A stretch of 64,000 nucleotides of DNA. Origin: Corbicula japonica (lineage: Eukaryota; Mollusca; Bivalvia; Venerida; Cyrenidae). Location: assembly GCA_038501625.1 (NCBI GenBank), contig JAZAYU010000012.1, forward strand, positions 5,952,001 through 6,016,000. The letters run 5' to 3'. Position 1 is the stretch's first letter; each line of letters starts with the position of its first letter. A program made the translations under genes and the position numbers. The notes below the pieces were generated by a model. It saw only the letters and a list, made by a program, of their open reading frames with translations, ran no database searches and was not told where the DNA came from. This document shows positions 45,766 to 58,385 of the stretch, piece by piece.

Positions 45766-47130
45766 GCCGTAAACGAGTAAACAAAGGAAGGAACTAAACA
45801 GAATGGAATTTTGACAGGGGATCTGAGAATACAAAGAAATATAAAGAAATAACAACTTTGAAAAATAGTCCTAGGGGAATGGGGATTAAATAAATAATTC
45901 TTTATACTCTTCAGAATGACGCACATTAGACTCACATTATTTAACAAACACCAATATTTGATATTTTGAAGCCGAAAGATCTATAAATTTTGACCTTTCT
46001 GAGTTATCTTATGCATATTTACCAACGGTCTGTATCAATAGATATGATAAATTGCTTCTCAAATGTTTTGCGATCGCAACATTTACCGGAAGTACGCAAG
46101 TGGTGAATGAATTGATTTTAACCATATATTTTCATTCATTAATTACGACTGGTTATAGTACATTTGTATTCCTTAAAGTACACTGAAATTGATGGAATAA
46201 TCATTTTTTCATAAAATTTTAAAAGAAGTAAGATTAAAATGCATCTTAAAAGTCAGCAAAACATTTATTAACCATTTTTTGACCATGGTCACTTTAAGGT
46301 GAACCAAACTTTATATTAAACTTATTAAGATTCTCTACAGAAGTTGTAATTTCGGACTACAAAAGTGGCCCTTATTAAATTTGAGTAGTATATATATATT
46401 CTAATATATTATGTCAACTTCTATTCCTTTTCGTTCTACGCTTACAATTACATGTATGCATGTGATGAACGACTATTTCCATAATTAATTTGATACTGAT
46501 CTCAGTATTACTCTGTTCATTTCTTTCCAGATTTGTGAATGCTGATCTGTAAGATTATTCACAAGCATTTTGGGTGTTATCAAGCTGGAAGATCGATTAA
46601 CAATGCTTGGATTGTATACATCTATGCATATCCAAATGTATTCGGTCACATCATCTTTTCAAATTGATTTCTATCTCACAGGATGATTTAATTTGTCAAC
46701 TTTTAAAATTTAAATCAACTTTATTTTGGAGAAAGACTTTAAACACACGATTAAGTTGAATGAATCATGACTTATAAAGGATTTTATTTGCATTCGATTG
46801 TTACATTTTGTTGCTAAAGGTGAAAAAATAAAACAGTATACCCCATCTTCTTCGAAGCGGGGGTATACTGTTTATGAAAAACGCGTTTAGGAAAACACAT
46901 TTAACACAAATACCAGTTACAGCAAACAAAGAGAAAGCAGAAATCTACCATACGATTAATTTAAAAAAAACATATATATGTGTTTAAATTGTTATATTAA
47001 AATGATCATAGTAGCGTAACCATTGCCGCTCATTAGGATTAAATACTAGGCTCTTTTGTGCATAAACCTGACATTCACATGAACACTCAATTCGGGTTTA
47101 GGCAGCGAAGGCAGTATAAGTATTTTCCAT
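45766..47130. other. Intergenic stretch with one short hairpin
   Basis: Apart from the hairpin at 46832-46875, no gene or clear element was recognised in this AT-rich stretch. Confidence 0.35.
46832..46875. repeat. Short hairpin
   Basis: Arms AAACAGTATACCCC and GGGGTATACTGTTT around a 15-base loop containing TTCGAA. Confidence 0.75.
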
Positions 47131-47134
47131 TGCC

Positions 47135-47228
47135 GCTCATGAACAAGCTCAATTTAGCAGAGCGAGTCTGCAATATTTTCGTAATTTGTCGTGTTTAATT
47201 GCTTTTAAAGTTCCAATTTTATATTTTT
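47135..47228 (+). repeat. Family R3 fragment adjoining the satellite
   Basis: ATGAACAAGCTCAATTTAGC, GAGTCTGCAATATTTTCGTA and GTCGTGTTTAATTGCTTTTA resemble R3; the satellite begins right after it. Confidence 0.55.
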
Positions 47229-47235
47229 CCCAGAC

Positions 47236-48831
47236 CAAAGCACCTGGAGTTAACACAGCAAGATTTCAAACTCAAACCTCTAAACAGTATACCAAAGCAC
47301 CTGGAGTTAACACAGCAAGATTTCAAACTCAAACCTCTAAACAGTATACCAAAGCACCTGGAGTTAACACAGCAAGATTTCAAACTCAAACCTCTAAACA
47401 GTATACCAAAGCACCTGGAGTTAACACAGCAAGATTTCAAACTCAAACCTCTAAACAGTATACCAAAGCACCTGGAGTTAACACAGCAAGATTTCAAACT
47501 CAAACCTCTAAACAGTATACCAAAGCACCTGGAGTTAAAACAGCAAGATTTCAAACTCAAACCTCTAAACAGTATACCAAAGCACCTGGAGTTAAAACAG
47601 CAAGATTTCAAACTCAAACCTCTAAACAGTATACCAAAGCACCTGGAGTTAACACAGCAAGATTTCAAACTCAAACCTCTAAACAGTATACCAAAGCACC
47701 TGGAGTTAACACAGCAAGATTTCAAACTCAAACCTCTAAACAGTATACCAAAGCACCTGGAGTTAACACAGCAAGATTTCAAACTCAAACCTCTAAACAG
47801 TATACCAAAGCACCTGGAGTTAACACAGCAAGATTTCAAACTCAAACCTCTAAACAGTATACCAAAGCACCTGGAGTTAAAACAGCAAGATTTCAAACTC
47901 AAACCTCTAAACAGTATACCAAAGCACCTGGAGTTAACACAGCAAGATTTCAAACTCAAACCTCTAAACAGTATACCAAAGCACCTGGAGTTAACACAGC
48001 AAGATTTCAAACTCAAACCTCTAAACAGTATACCAAAGCACCTGGAGTTAACACAGCAAGATTTCAAACTCAAACCTCTAAACAGTATACCAAAGCACCT
48101 GGAGTTAACACAGCAAGATTTCAAACTCAAACCTCTAAACAGTATACCAAAGCACCTGGAGTTAACACAGCAAGATTTCAAACTCAAACCTCTAAACAGT
48201 ATACCAAAGCACCTGGAGTTAACACAGCAAGATTTCAAACTCAAACCTCTAAACAGTATACCAAAGCACCTGGAGTTAACACAGCAAGATTTCAAACTCA
48301 AACCTCTAAACAGTATACCAAAGCACCTGGAGTTAACACAGCAAGATTTCAAACTCAAACCTCTAAACAGTATACCAAAGCACCTGGAGTTAACACAGCA
48401 AGATTTCAAACTCAAACCTCTAAACAGTATACCAAAGCACCTGGAGTTAACACAGCAAGATTTCAAACTCAAACCTCTAAACAGTATACCAAAGCACCTG
48501 GAGTTAAAACAGCAAGATTTCAAACTCAAACCTCTAAACAGTATACCAAAGCACCTGGAGTTAACACAGCAAGATTTCAAACTCAAACCTCTAAACAGTA
48601 TACCAAAGCACCTGGAGTTAAAACAGCAAGATTTCAAACTCAAACCTCTAAACAGTATACCAAAGCACCTGGAGTTAAAACAGCAAGATTTCAAACTCAA
48701 ACCTCTAAACAGTATACCAAAGCACCTGGAGTTAACACAGCAAGATTTCAAACTCAAACCTCTAAACAGTACACCAAAGCACCTGGAGTTAACACAGCAA
48801 GATTTTAAAAACAAACCTCTCAAAAGTATAG
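47236..48831. repeat. 57-bp satellite array, 28 units
   Basis: Unit begins CAAAGCACCTGGAGTTAACA and ends CTCTAAACAGTATAC. Copies are nearly identical; the main variation is one C/A site (GTTAACACA or GTTAAAACA), A in units 6, 7, 12, 23, 25 and 26. The last unit is degenerate. Because 57 is a multiple of three and the unit has no stop in several frames, two + frames and one - frame stay open for over 540 codons. I do not regard these as genes. The unit resembles the intron flank at 28847-28908 of channel gene 2. Confidence 0.95.
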
Positions 48832-49336
48832 CGATACAAACGTCTGACAAACTTCAATCATCTACAGAGTTAATAATATATTTCGATCTATTGCAATAAT
48901 GTTTTGTGCCATAAAACTTGAACTTTATATTTTATCTCTAGATTACTAATACATTTTCGCTAGCATTAGATTTGCATCAACCCACACACACCTGGGACAG
49001 AAGCATGTGGTGGCTAGAAAAACACAGTCAAGAAAATTTGGAAACATTTTTTGTAAACAAGATAATTGAATGTTGTTTTTGTCTTTATAATGAAATAGTG
49101 GTGTAGATTGCAGAAGTGCAGCTGTGAGTGCATTAAGTTAAAATTAAATTTATAAATTAATCAACTGATCTGTTGCAAACACTTTCCTTTTATGTCGCTT
49201 TTTTGTAGATTTGATTTTCCGCAATGCTTCTTTAGTGTTACATCAGTTTTGCCATATATTATTTACAAACAATTTTACAAAAAATGAAATAAGCATATCA
49301 GGAATGGCCTCAGCCAACAGATACAGCTTCAACTTT

Positions 49337-49591
49337 AAATTGAGGCACGCCACGGGAAAAGGTACGGTCATTTTTATGTTATTTTTGTTGTTACTATATT
49401 TAGAAAGAACTTTCAAATTTCTATTATTTTCTCATAACAAAACAGTGATTTTGTAACACATTTTGACAATAAAATGGTATTTTTACCGCGAATTGCATAT
49501 TAATTAGTGTCGTCTGCTCCACTTTATGACGTCGTTTCAAGGATTGACGTCAACTGCCCGAAGGTACCTTTTCCCGTGGCGTGCCTCAATT
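49337..49591. mobile_element. 255-bp inverted-repeat element
   Basis: 29-bp, practically perfect inverted ends: AATTGAGGCACGCCACGGGA + AAAGGTAC at left, GTACCTTTTCCCGTGGCGTG + CCTCAATT at right. It follows an R2 fragment at 49285-49318 (AAGCATATCAGGAATGGCCT). Confidence 0.85.
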
Positions 49592-50119
49592 GATTTTGAG
49601 CCTTGTTTCTTGCTGTGCAAAATGTGTTTGTTCCTGTTCCCGCTTTTATCAACTACAGCTTGTACAAATAGGAGAACATATATGCTCAAAAATTATGTCA
49701 TAAAGATAAAAGCTTTTGATAAGAGTCAGTTATTAATGTTTATTGGTTTTTGTTCCTTTCGTGCGAAATACAAATTACTTATCACATTTACCTAATCTAG
49801 CAATCATCAGTTCCTAATGCCTCACGTAATTATCTGTAATTCTCATCTTTAACATCCAAAATTAATATGAAACACAATGCAAGATTGTCCGGACACAACA
49901 AAATAAAAAGAGTAACAAAGATTATTCTCTTGCACTTTCCTTAAAATGTCGACTCTAAGAGGTTATTATTTTATCAGGGAAAATCATCCTAATTTAGTAG
50001 TTATTGGTTGACTTGGATTCAGTTGTATTCTTGAAATTGTTTAGCTAAAGAGCGCATAATTGAAATAGATGAAAACGTAATTGTCAAATGCACCAAAAAC
50101 TAAAATTAATCATAAAATT
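49592..50119. other. Intergenic stretch
   Basis: No recognised feature. Confidence 0.35.
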
Positions 50120-50320
50120 ACAGGCTCGGTTAAAAGGAGCCTGTTCATAAGCAGTCACGGAAATGTATATAACTGTTTATGCCGCATAGCCCTAGGTTGA
50201 GCGCAACTGAATATTAACAAAAATACCCGTGCTCAATTGCCTTCAAAGAGCGTAATTGAAAACATTATTGATTGAATGTACGGGGAGACTTTTTACAGCC
50301 GCCACACGGGGCAAACGACG
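50120..50320 (-). repeat. Family R3 copy with extra segment
   Basis: On the + strand CAGGCTCGGTTAAAAGGAGC, GCCGCATAGCCCTAGGTTGA, GCTCAATTGCCTTCAAAGAG and GAATGTACGGGGAGACTTTT. The last block recurs inverted near 52785 and 54425. Confidence 0.65.
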
Positions 50321-53300
50321 CGACTGTGATATTTACATAAACAGAAAGAAAAAATTGAAATTTACCTAACACGACAAATAATCAAAATACTGCAGGCTCG
50401 AGTTAAAAAGCAGTATCGACCATTTGGTATAATTGAACTGTAAGAAACGGGCTTTGGTTTTCAGTTAACATAATGTATTATTTAGAATTAACTATTCAAC
50501 ATATGCAACAAAATTTGAACGAACTATGATTGGAGTAAGACCATTTTTAGGGAGAGAAGCATATACATACTACCCTTGTTCGTATACAATAATAATGTAT
50601 ATTTTATTTATTCCATCCTAAAACGCGAGCAATGCAAAAATTAAAAGTGCAGTCACGGCTTACTTGTTGTCGTTCTATAAATAGTTTTACGAAGCAAAAA
50701 CATCGAGCCATTTTATTCTCTTTAAGATAAATTTGATAATCAGGTGTAGGTGGCAACCTTTTGGCAAGCATTCAAATGCCGAGCTAAATTCCGGACACAC
50801 GTTATATACAGAAGTACCTTTCCAAAGAAAGGATATATCAACTCTGTTGTAACAGTCTGATCAGGGATGCGTTCACCTCTTTAAGTCATAAACGCGAATT
50901 TGCCTCGGCCAATAGTTTAACTTAACAAGAGGTTAAGTGGACAAACTATGGGCTTCACGACACTTTAGAATGTTTTATGGCTAGTTTCATATATCGATAT
51001 CTGGGAAGGATTCGTAGAAATGCCTGGTGGTGGACTTCTTAAACTTTGACTGTATTTCTGGCAGGTGATTAGAAATAGTACTATCTTGATTAATTTGCAG
51101 CTATATTTTCCAATAAGAAGGGATTTTAAAACATGGGAAACACCTACTCACAATTAATTGTTTAAACTAATAACGGAAATGATTTGATAAACTTATCTTT
51201 AAAAATAAAAACAATGTTTTGGTCATTTATTTTTCTTCTTTTAACTAACACTAACAGCTGAAAGTAACTAATTGAAATCTATAATTAACAGTCTCCCTAC
51301 ACAGTCAGATAGTAGTGGAGGAAACAAGATTATACGTTTGTAAGATCATTTGAAATATATAGCAGAGCTTAATATATAATTTGCTTGGTAGCTAATTGTA
51401 GGGGCATTCTTTTTCCTTCAGGAATATTCATGCGCTTTTGAAACAAATTAATTATTTTATTGCATATGTTAGAATAGCTGAACACTTTTTTATTTTAAGA
51501 AGTTAATAAGGTATTTCGATACTTTATATTAATGATTTATGTCAGTTTCGGAAAAGATCATTCCAAGTTATGTGTAAAACGATATAAAACACATCAACCC
51601 ACTCACACCTGCGATACAGCTGTCATTTAAAACATTAAACTACATTACAAAGAAATTTTTATCATTGCATAAAAACGACTGACTTATAAAATGAGTTTAT
51701 TTTAAACTCATTTATGCTGTAATGTTGTCAAATAAGTTCAAGAAGGGATAAGTAAAATTGAATAAAGAGTTATACTGTTTTTGTACTTAGATGACGATGT
51801 ATCTGTTTATTTTATTCATTACCTTACCCTACAGTAGACGACTTGATTTTCCAGTTTTAATTCTTTGAAATTAGCAAAGTAATTATTTTCTTTATACAAC
51901 CTACGTACTCCAAGGGAGGTTTCTGCCAATTCTTTCTAATAAATGATTCATCGATTTAATGCATTAGGATACATTTCATTTATAATTGAAACTTTTATCT
52001 TCAATTTATTGCAGTCATTAAATCTCAAATCATGAAGATGTTCCGATGTTCCTGCAGTGAACGAAGGCTTTCAAACTATTCAACAAATTTTGCAAATGCA
52101 AGTATTTAGCCAATCAAAAGCACATTTAGCATGTTTTTAAGTTGTTGTTTCTCCACATCATATTGAAATACTCTTCATCTTCATTTACTACTTATTTACA
52201 ATCTGTACAGGCGTGGACACATTCAAAAACAATTTACTGTACACAATCGTTTTGGAAGGTTTGGAAGTTTTGCTTAAATGCTTTTAAACAATTTTTTTTA
52301 TATCGGTTGCGTCAACATGTAAGTTTTCATTACTTAATAAAATCTTACCCGAAGTGTATGAAAATTACTCTTCAACTTAAAATGTAAAGTCAGATTGGTC
52401 GTATGATAAGCATATGTCTTTGTTGCCTCATGATTGGCAGAGTGGGGAGTGATTTCTGCACATGGATTTCATTGATAATCATGGATAATGCCTATTTTAC
52501 TTTTTACAAAATCTCATTATGATACCGTGGAAAACATCAAACAAATGCAATTCTTCAATAATGAAGTTAGAATCTTCGGGGGAGGAAAGTCTCTGGCAAA
52601 CGATCAAACAGCTTATTTGTTAAAAGTGTTAATCAAGTTTTTGCATAAAAAAGAGTGTGAAACGAGTAATACTAAACGCAAACAGCGGTGGTAGTGATTT
52701 GCATTTCTGCCAAATAGGAGACGCCTCTACAGTGACTTTCACACTTTTTCAAAAGTACATTTTGCCATGTGCCAGCCGTTAAAAGTCTCCTCGTACATTC
52801 AATAAGCGCTTTTATTAATAAGAACTTACAGACTTCACAGAGCACGGTACTTATTCATTTACAGTAAAAAAACTTTTTCAGATATTTGCGTTGTTTATTA
52901 TCCTTTCGTTCTCCTGCTAACATGCGAAGTGATCTCAGTTTCAGAGTACGTTTCAGAGTCCAATTAATAACAATTGATAACATAAGGTTGAAAGGACATT
53001 TAGAAAACTTTTAATGTCATTAAATGTCAGGAACTACTTAATCACATTTTCCAATTTTCATGCATAGAACAATTTGTAAAGTGTATCCATTAAATGAATT
53101 ACACTTGTCAGGAACAACCTAGCAGACGAAAAACAGAAAGTCATCCCAATAGACAAGGCAGAAGCAAAATAAAAACATATGTTTGCAGTATGACCTAACA
53201 GGTATTGTCCAACAATATTCACCTGGCACTTAATTAATTTTCGTTAAGTCATTGGATAAACACTGATATCTTACCAGCGAATATATCGATATTTTTATCA

Positions 53301-53680
53301 CTACATACTTAAATGAGGTGTGGTGTATTGGTACATGTATACATGTCGGACAACCAATGTGACGTTCTCCGGTCCTTTCAAAAAGCACATTATGAAAACA
53401 CAACTTCTAAAATGTTTTGTTTTGGAATTTACTTGTAAGAATCCATTTGATATCGTTTTACTACCTCTGAATTTATGATTCCTTTTAAATAGTGTTTTTC
53501 TACTAGTATATTTGTGACAATATGCAATCGTACGAGTATATGCTAAAAATGCAATTTACTGTAGCCCATACACACTAACTATGCAGTTATTAAAATATTA
53601 CACAACTAGTGTAGACCCAAAAACGGAATGCTCGAGTTTTAAGAGAATGGCAATTTTAAAATAAAAAAATTAAAGTAATT
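50321..53680. other. Intergenic stretch
   Basis: A small R3-related fragment (AAAAGTCTCCTCGTACATTC) lies at 52775-52830. Otherwise no gene or clear repeat is seen. Confidence 0.35.
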
Positions 53681-53684
53681 GTAC

Positions 53685-53775
53685 CAGGATTCGAACTTAC
53701 ATGTATGAGTTTACGTCTATATTCCTGAATTGAAACGCCTTACAAACTGTGCTAAGCGGCCTTCTTAACTTAGAC
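53685..53775 (-). repeat. tRNA-like sequence (probable SINE relic)
   Basis: On the minus strand TTAGCACAGTTTGTAAGGCG resembles an A box and AAGTTCGAATCCTGGTAC a B box, some 40 bases apart. The acceptor stem does not pair well, so I do not call a tRNA gene. Confidence 0.4.
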
Positions 53776-54404
53776 CGTTTCGAACTGGTTATAAACATTC
53801 AAATCAAATAAAAAGAGGATCGTAACGTTTACGAAATTTGCCAACTATAAGATCATATGCAAGGGTACCAGGTCAATATTACTGGACAATAAAAAGATAT
53901 CACAAACATTAAGCAACGAATTCACGTGATTATCGCCTTGGACGGTCTGTGAGACTCAATAATGCACAAACCTCTTATAAAGAACACTTCGTCTTGCTAA
54001 CTTTGTTCATCGTAATTGATCATGAGCAGACTAAATCACAATTTACCATCAATACCTTTAGTCTGCACAGATACGATACACTCATTACTCCTTCAGTCAA
54101 ATATTTTATCAAGGTTTCCAAAGCTTATTTGGAACATCTAAAAATAGTTTTACAATATGTTCATTACTGTCAAAATCCAAGCTTTTCCTGGTGGTATTTG
54201 TCTTACTTCTAATCATTGTTATTGGCAACATGTGTTCTCCGCTAACATTTGTAATATCATTTTCCCTAAATATTTACATTTTCATGATAGGAAGGGAAAA
54301 TATCAAGAATTTGCGCATTACTGAAGATAACCTTGGATAACCTTAGATCATTAAAAGCAGTGGCAGAGAATATACCTAATTAAGAATACTGAAAGATTGC
54401 TGTT

Positions 54405-54660
54405 TCTGTTGGCGGACGTAAAAAGTCTCCCAGTACATCCAATCAGTGTTGTTATCAATTATATGGTCCGTTGAAGGCAATTAAGCACGATACATATATT
54501 TGTAAAAACATTGCGCTCATCCCGGGTCTAGGCTACATGAACAGTAATATGCACTTCTAGTACTTGCTCATCAATAGCCTCAATCAAACCGAGCCTGCAA
54601 TATTTTTATGTTTGTCGTGTTCGGTGGCTTTCAAAATTTACTTTTATCTATTTGTAAGAA
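54405..54660 (+). repeat. Family R3 copy
   Basis: GGCGGACGTAAAAAGTCTCC, GAAGGCAATTAAGCACGATA, CTCATCAATAGCCTCAATCA, AACCGAGCCTGCAATATTTT and GTCGTGTTCGGTGGCTTTCA in order. Confidence 0.75.
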
Positions 54661-55552
54661 ATGTTTTCTATCATTCTATCTGACCTTTTCTAATATTTAT
54701 ATATCACTTTTTTCAATCTGAGTTTCAAAATGAGCAATTGATATAAAATATAATTCAATTCATTACACTCCATCTCTTTTATCATAATTTAGTAGTTACG
54801 AAACCATTTCCAATGATAAGATTTAGATCAAGAAAGTTTTCTTGTGGTTCCTTATTAAGCTGGTGTTCGTTATATTTTGTTTTGCCTACAATCTAAAAAT
54901 TAAACTTCTATTGTCAAACAATATTTATTTCTATGCATAACATCCCTGTCAATAAGAATGAAGTACAGTATGGCCTTTTCAACATATTCTGTAAATACAA
55001 AATGATGAACAAAACCTGCTCCATTATTTGAATGATGCATATATATGCGATTCTTAAAAGCTAAGTTGTATTGAAAAATGTAAATCCTACAATAACTTTG
55101 TGCATAGTCTGGCCAAACGCGGTTTTATTGTTGTTGTTTTTTTCGTGTCTAATAAAGTATAACTGATTTAATACAGGAACTGTTTTTATACTTGATTTCA
55201 ATATACTAAGAAAATCTAAGATATCAAGAAATGAGATCGTTATGGTTCCAGACATCTTTGAATATGATGTAGCAAAACCCAATCTTGCAAACATTAAAAA
55301 TGAAAATCTGCAATAAATCAAATAAAAAACCTGCAATAAATCATATTAATTTTGTGAACCATTGATCACCCCATACTGATTAAGACAACTCACGTTACGT
55401 CGCAGACAAACTGAAAACTGAAATCATATATATTATTATACATATATAGAAATAGATATTTTCAAAAAATGTCGTATAATTTAATCAGATTAAAGATCGC
55501 ACAAGTATCAATATGACAATGACAAATTAACTGTAAAATTAATTTGAAAAAA
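54661..55552. other. Intergenic stretch
   Basis: AT-rich; no gene or clear repeat recognised. Confidence 0.35.
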
Positions 55553-57195
55553 ATGAAATATGCATATCAGGAATGGCCACATCCAGCATACACAGCGTCC
55601 CCACACAGCCAAAGAAGAGAGGAAAAGAGAGCATGGTATTACCACAGTGTATAAGCGTACAGTTGCTCAAAACGGAAGTTGCTGATCTGTACGCCGATGA
55701 TCACATAGTTGCTTACAGAAAAACCTGCGACATCGAATTATTTATTGGTAAATAAAACCAAATTTAATGTGCAGTTGGAAAAAAATATTTCTGTGGTAAG
55801 TTCAACGTTAATTGTTAGTCCTGCTGTGATCATATAGACTTAAAGAAAGGGTTAGTATTGTTATAATCCATCATCGTTCCCAACTCGATCAGTGAAAATA
55901 GGAGCAAAACATTGAACAAAACGGGACGTTTTGGGTTCAAATTTCTTTGTGTAAATAGATTTTGGACCATATTTGTGTTGGTATGGGAGAAAATTCATTT
56001 ATTCAACTTGTGTACTTCGTTGACCTGAGTTTGAACGACTTAGCAACGAGAAAATGATACTTTCTTTATGTCATTTCAAATGATAAGACTGTACGCATAG
56101 TTGCAACTGTACGCGATCGTTAGTTGTTAACAGATGCCTAACATCTGTACGCATAGTTGTCAAACAGATCATTAACAATTAATGGTTTCAGTTAATGCTT
56201 TCCGATTACATAGACAGGTTATCATTTTAGCTTCAGTGAATCTTAATAATTCTTGCACGAGAATCTGAAAAATGCATATTTTTTCAACAAATTTGCTTAT
56301 TCTTTTAATAATACATTTGTATAAATTGTCTTATTTGCAAAGTGTACCAATTCATTCATAAGGTTCAACAGTAGATCATAGTAAAAAACTATCAATTCAT
56401 AGTTTAAAACTTGCTTTAAATGTGATCATATAAGGTTGTTTTTTTATAAATAATACATTAGATTCCTTGATTGATTCCTTTAACAAGTTCTTGCTTCATT
56501 GATGCTTTTCAGTTGATCAGTATATGATGCACTTATGATCGCAACTGTTCGTACAGTCTGACATTGAAATACTGCAACTTTGCGTACAGTCTTGTCACTT
56601 TCGGTTGCTGCACAGAAAGACCATTTTCTCGGTGCTAATTCGTTGAAGCACCGTTCAACGCATTTTTGCGCATTTGTGAGCGTTGGAAATTATTTTTCTT
56701 TCACGGGTAGTCAAATATATACCTTTCCAATATATACATTTTAAAATATGAGGTCACAAAAGCAGATTTTCTCCACTCCTTTTCCCCATTTTGTACTGAT
56801 CAAGTGTGAAAAGATTACAGATTGCAACTAAACTAGCCGTTAGTTCAAGACTTCAAGATCACAGTAAGACTATTAATCAACGATGTACTTATTATAAAAA
56901 TAATTTCTGCAAAAACACGTTTAATTTGAATATATTTTACAAATAAAAAGCCGACGTCGCGTGTTTTTCTGTAAGCAACTATGTGATCATCGGCGTACAG
57001 ATCAGCAACTTCCGTTTCGAGCAACTGTACGCTTATACACTGTGATTACAATAATCAGTTTCAAAATGGACGCCACAAACAAATAACGAAAGTGAGAACC
57101 AGAGGGGTTACCGCCTTGGAACGGTCAGTGGCAAAACAAATTGCCACTGGGGGTTTAAACCAGGTTCTGGGGTGCACCAACCTCACAAACAACAA
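55553..57195 (+). repeat. Family R2 copy split by a transposon
   Basis: The left part 55553-55642 (GAAATATGCATATCAGGAAT, CACACAGCCAAAGAAGAGAG) continues at 57045-57195 (AATCAGTTTCAAAATGGACG, GAGGGGTTACCGCCTTGGAA, GTTTAAACCAGGTTCTGGGG). The parts fit the uninterrupted R2 copies. Confidence 0.85.
55643..57044. mobile_element. 1.4-kb transposon with ~100-bp inverted ends
   Basis: Left end CACAGTGTATAAGCGTACAG and right end CTGTACGCTTATACACTGTG. Inversion extends about 100 bp with few mismatches. ATTAC is present directly on both sides (55638-55642, 57045-57049) and looks like a target duplication. The interior has several GTACGCATAGTTG-like words in both orientations but no transposase frame, so it is probably non-autonomous. 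The superfamily is not assigned. Confidence 0.88.
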
Positions 57196-57309
57196 ATATT
57201 TTTTTAAATATCTCGATGAGCCCACTTATCTTCACAGCCAGTAGAATATACTTCAGGTATTCTCTGAATTAACAAAGGGAATAGTATAAAGCATGGAAAT
57301 GCAACCAAT

Positions 57310-57425
57310 ACATTGTAAGAACTGACCAGTTGTCGGTTATACATTAACAATGAGCCTCTTCTATTTTTGGCTTCGTGGGGAGGCAGTTTCTGGGTATGAA
57401 AATTCCTGATATGCATATTCACTTT
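57310..57425 (-). repeat. Family R2 partial copy
   Basis: ATTTTTGGCTTCGTGGGGAG, GCAGTTTCTGGGTATG and TTCCTGATATGCATATTCAC. Confidence 0.7.
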
Positions 57426-57849
57426 TAAACAGACTTATTCGTTACTTATACAACATCTTCGGTGATTACCGTCGTATTGTGTACGGATAACTCATATTTT
57501 CGATACTGATTATAACTAATATTTCAAACAATCATAAATGATGGTTAATGACATATCATGGAACCAAAACTCGTGGATTGTAATATGAATCTGAGCCCAA
57601 TCTTGGAATCTGAAGTTTCTTGCATGAAAAGCTACAATAAATCATACTTATTTTTACCATTGATCAATCGAGATTGAATAACACTCGTGTTACGCCTCAG
57701 ACGGACTGGCAACTGAAAACATTGATTGAAGAAAGTTAAATAAGCTTGTCATGAAATGCAACACTAAGAAACCTCAGTATCGTTTCCTTACATAGCCAAA
57801 TAGAACTGACAGAGCGAATATTAACGATCAATTTCTGAAAAAGTACATC

Positions 57850-58090
57850 ACAAACAATTAACGAAAACGATGGTCTAGGAATTTAGCAGCCTGGAACTCT
57901 CAGGGCAAAATATTTTTGCATTAGGGATTCAAGCCAGGATTTAGGGTGCACGAACCAATATGTAAAACAGAGTAACAACAAATAAACAACAAACTACGTC
58001 TACATATTGCAGGTTTAGTGTCAGTGGAAAAAATTGCCACCGAGGGTTTAAACTAGGTTCTAGGATGCACCAACTTAACACTTGCCCCAA
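57850..58090 (+). repeat. Family R2 fragments, two in a row
   Basis: 57850-57960 has ACATCACAAACAATTAACGA to TTTAGGGTGCACGAACC. 58020-58090 has GTCAGTGGAAAAAATTGCCA to GATGCACCAACTTAACACTT. The second looks like a repeated 3' end. Confidence 0.65.
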
Positions 58091-58299
58091 CAGGATCTTA
58101 TATCGCCACACAAGTACAAATTGTCTTTATGAAATAACTCAAACCCACCAATTAGCTTAACAATGTTGCATACAAAAGCACACAAACATATAAAACACAA
58201 GAAGCTAATAGCATTGCAAGGCCAGAGGGACAGGTACCCAATGATCCTACCGAGATCAAGATATTTTAGTTTAAATTATAATTGATTATTTTATAACCA

Positions 58300-58385
58300 T
58301 GGTCTCTTCATCTCTACTTTTTTGATGTGTGCGGAGGCTGTTTTTACTGGATGTGGCCTCCTGATATGCATATTTCACTTGTTTA
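58300..58385 (-). repeat. Family R2 fragment
   Basis: TGTGCGGAGGCTGTTTTTAC and GGATGTGGCCTCCTGATATG, ending GCATATTTCACTTG. Confidence 0.65.

Noticed and set aside
47186..48899. Three reading frames of 540-566 codons over the 57-bp array as repeat-protein genes
   Set aside because: They exist on both strands only because the unit length is a multiple of three and stop-free. There is no signal peptide, domain or splice context.
53685..53775. A functional tRNA gene on the minus strand
   Set aside because: Same reason: box-like words only, poor acceptor pairing.
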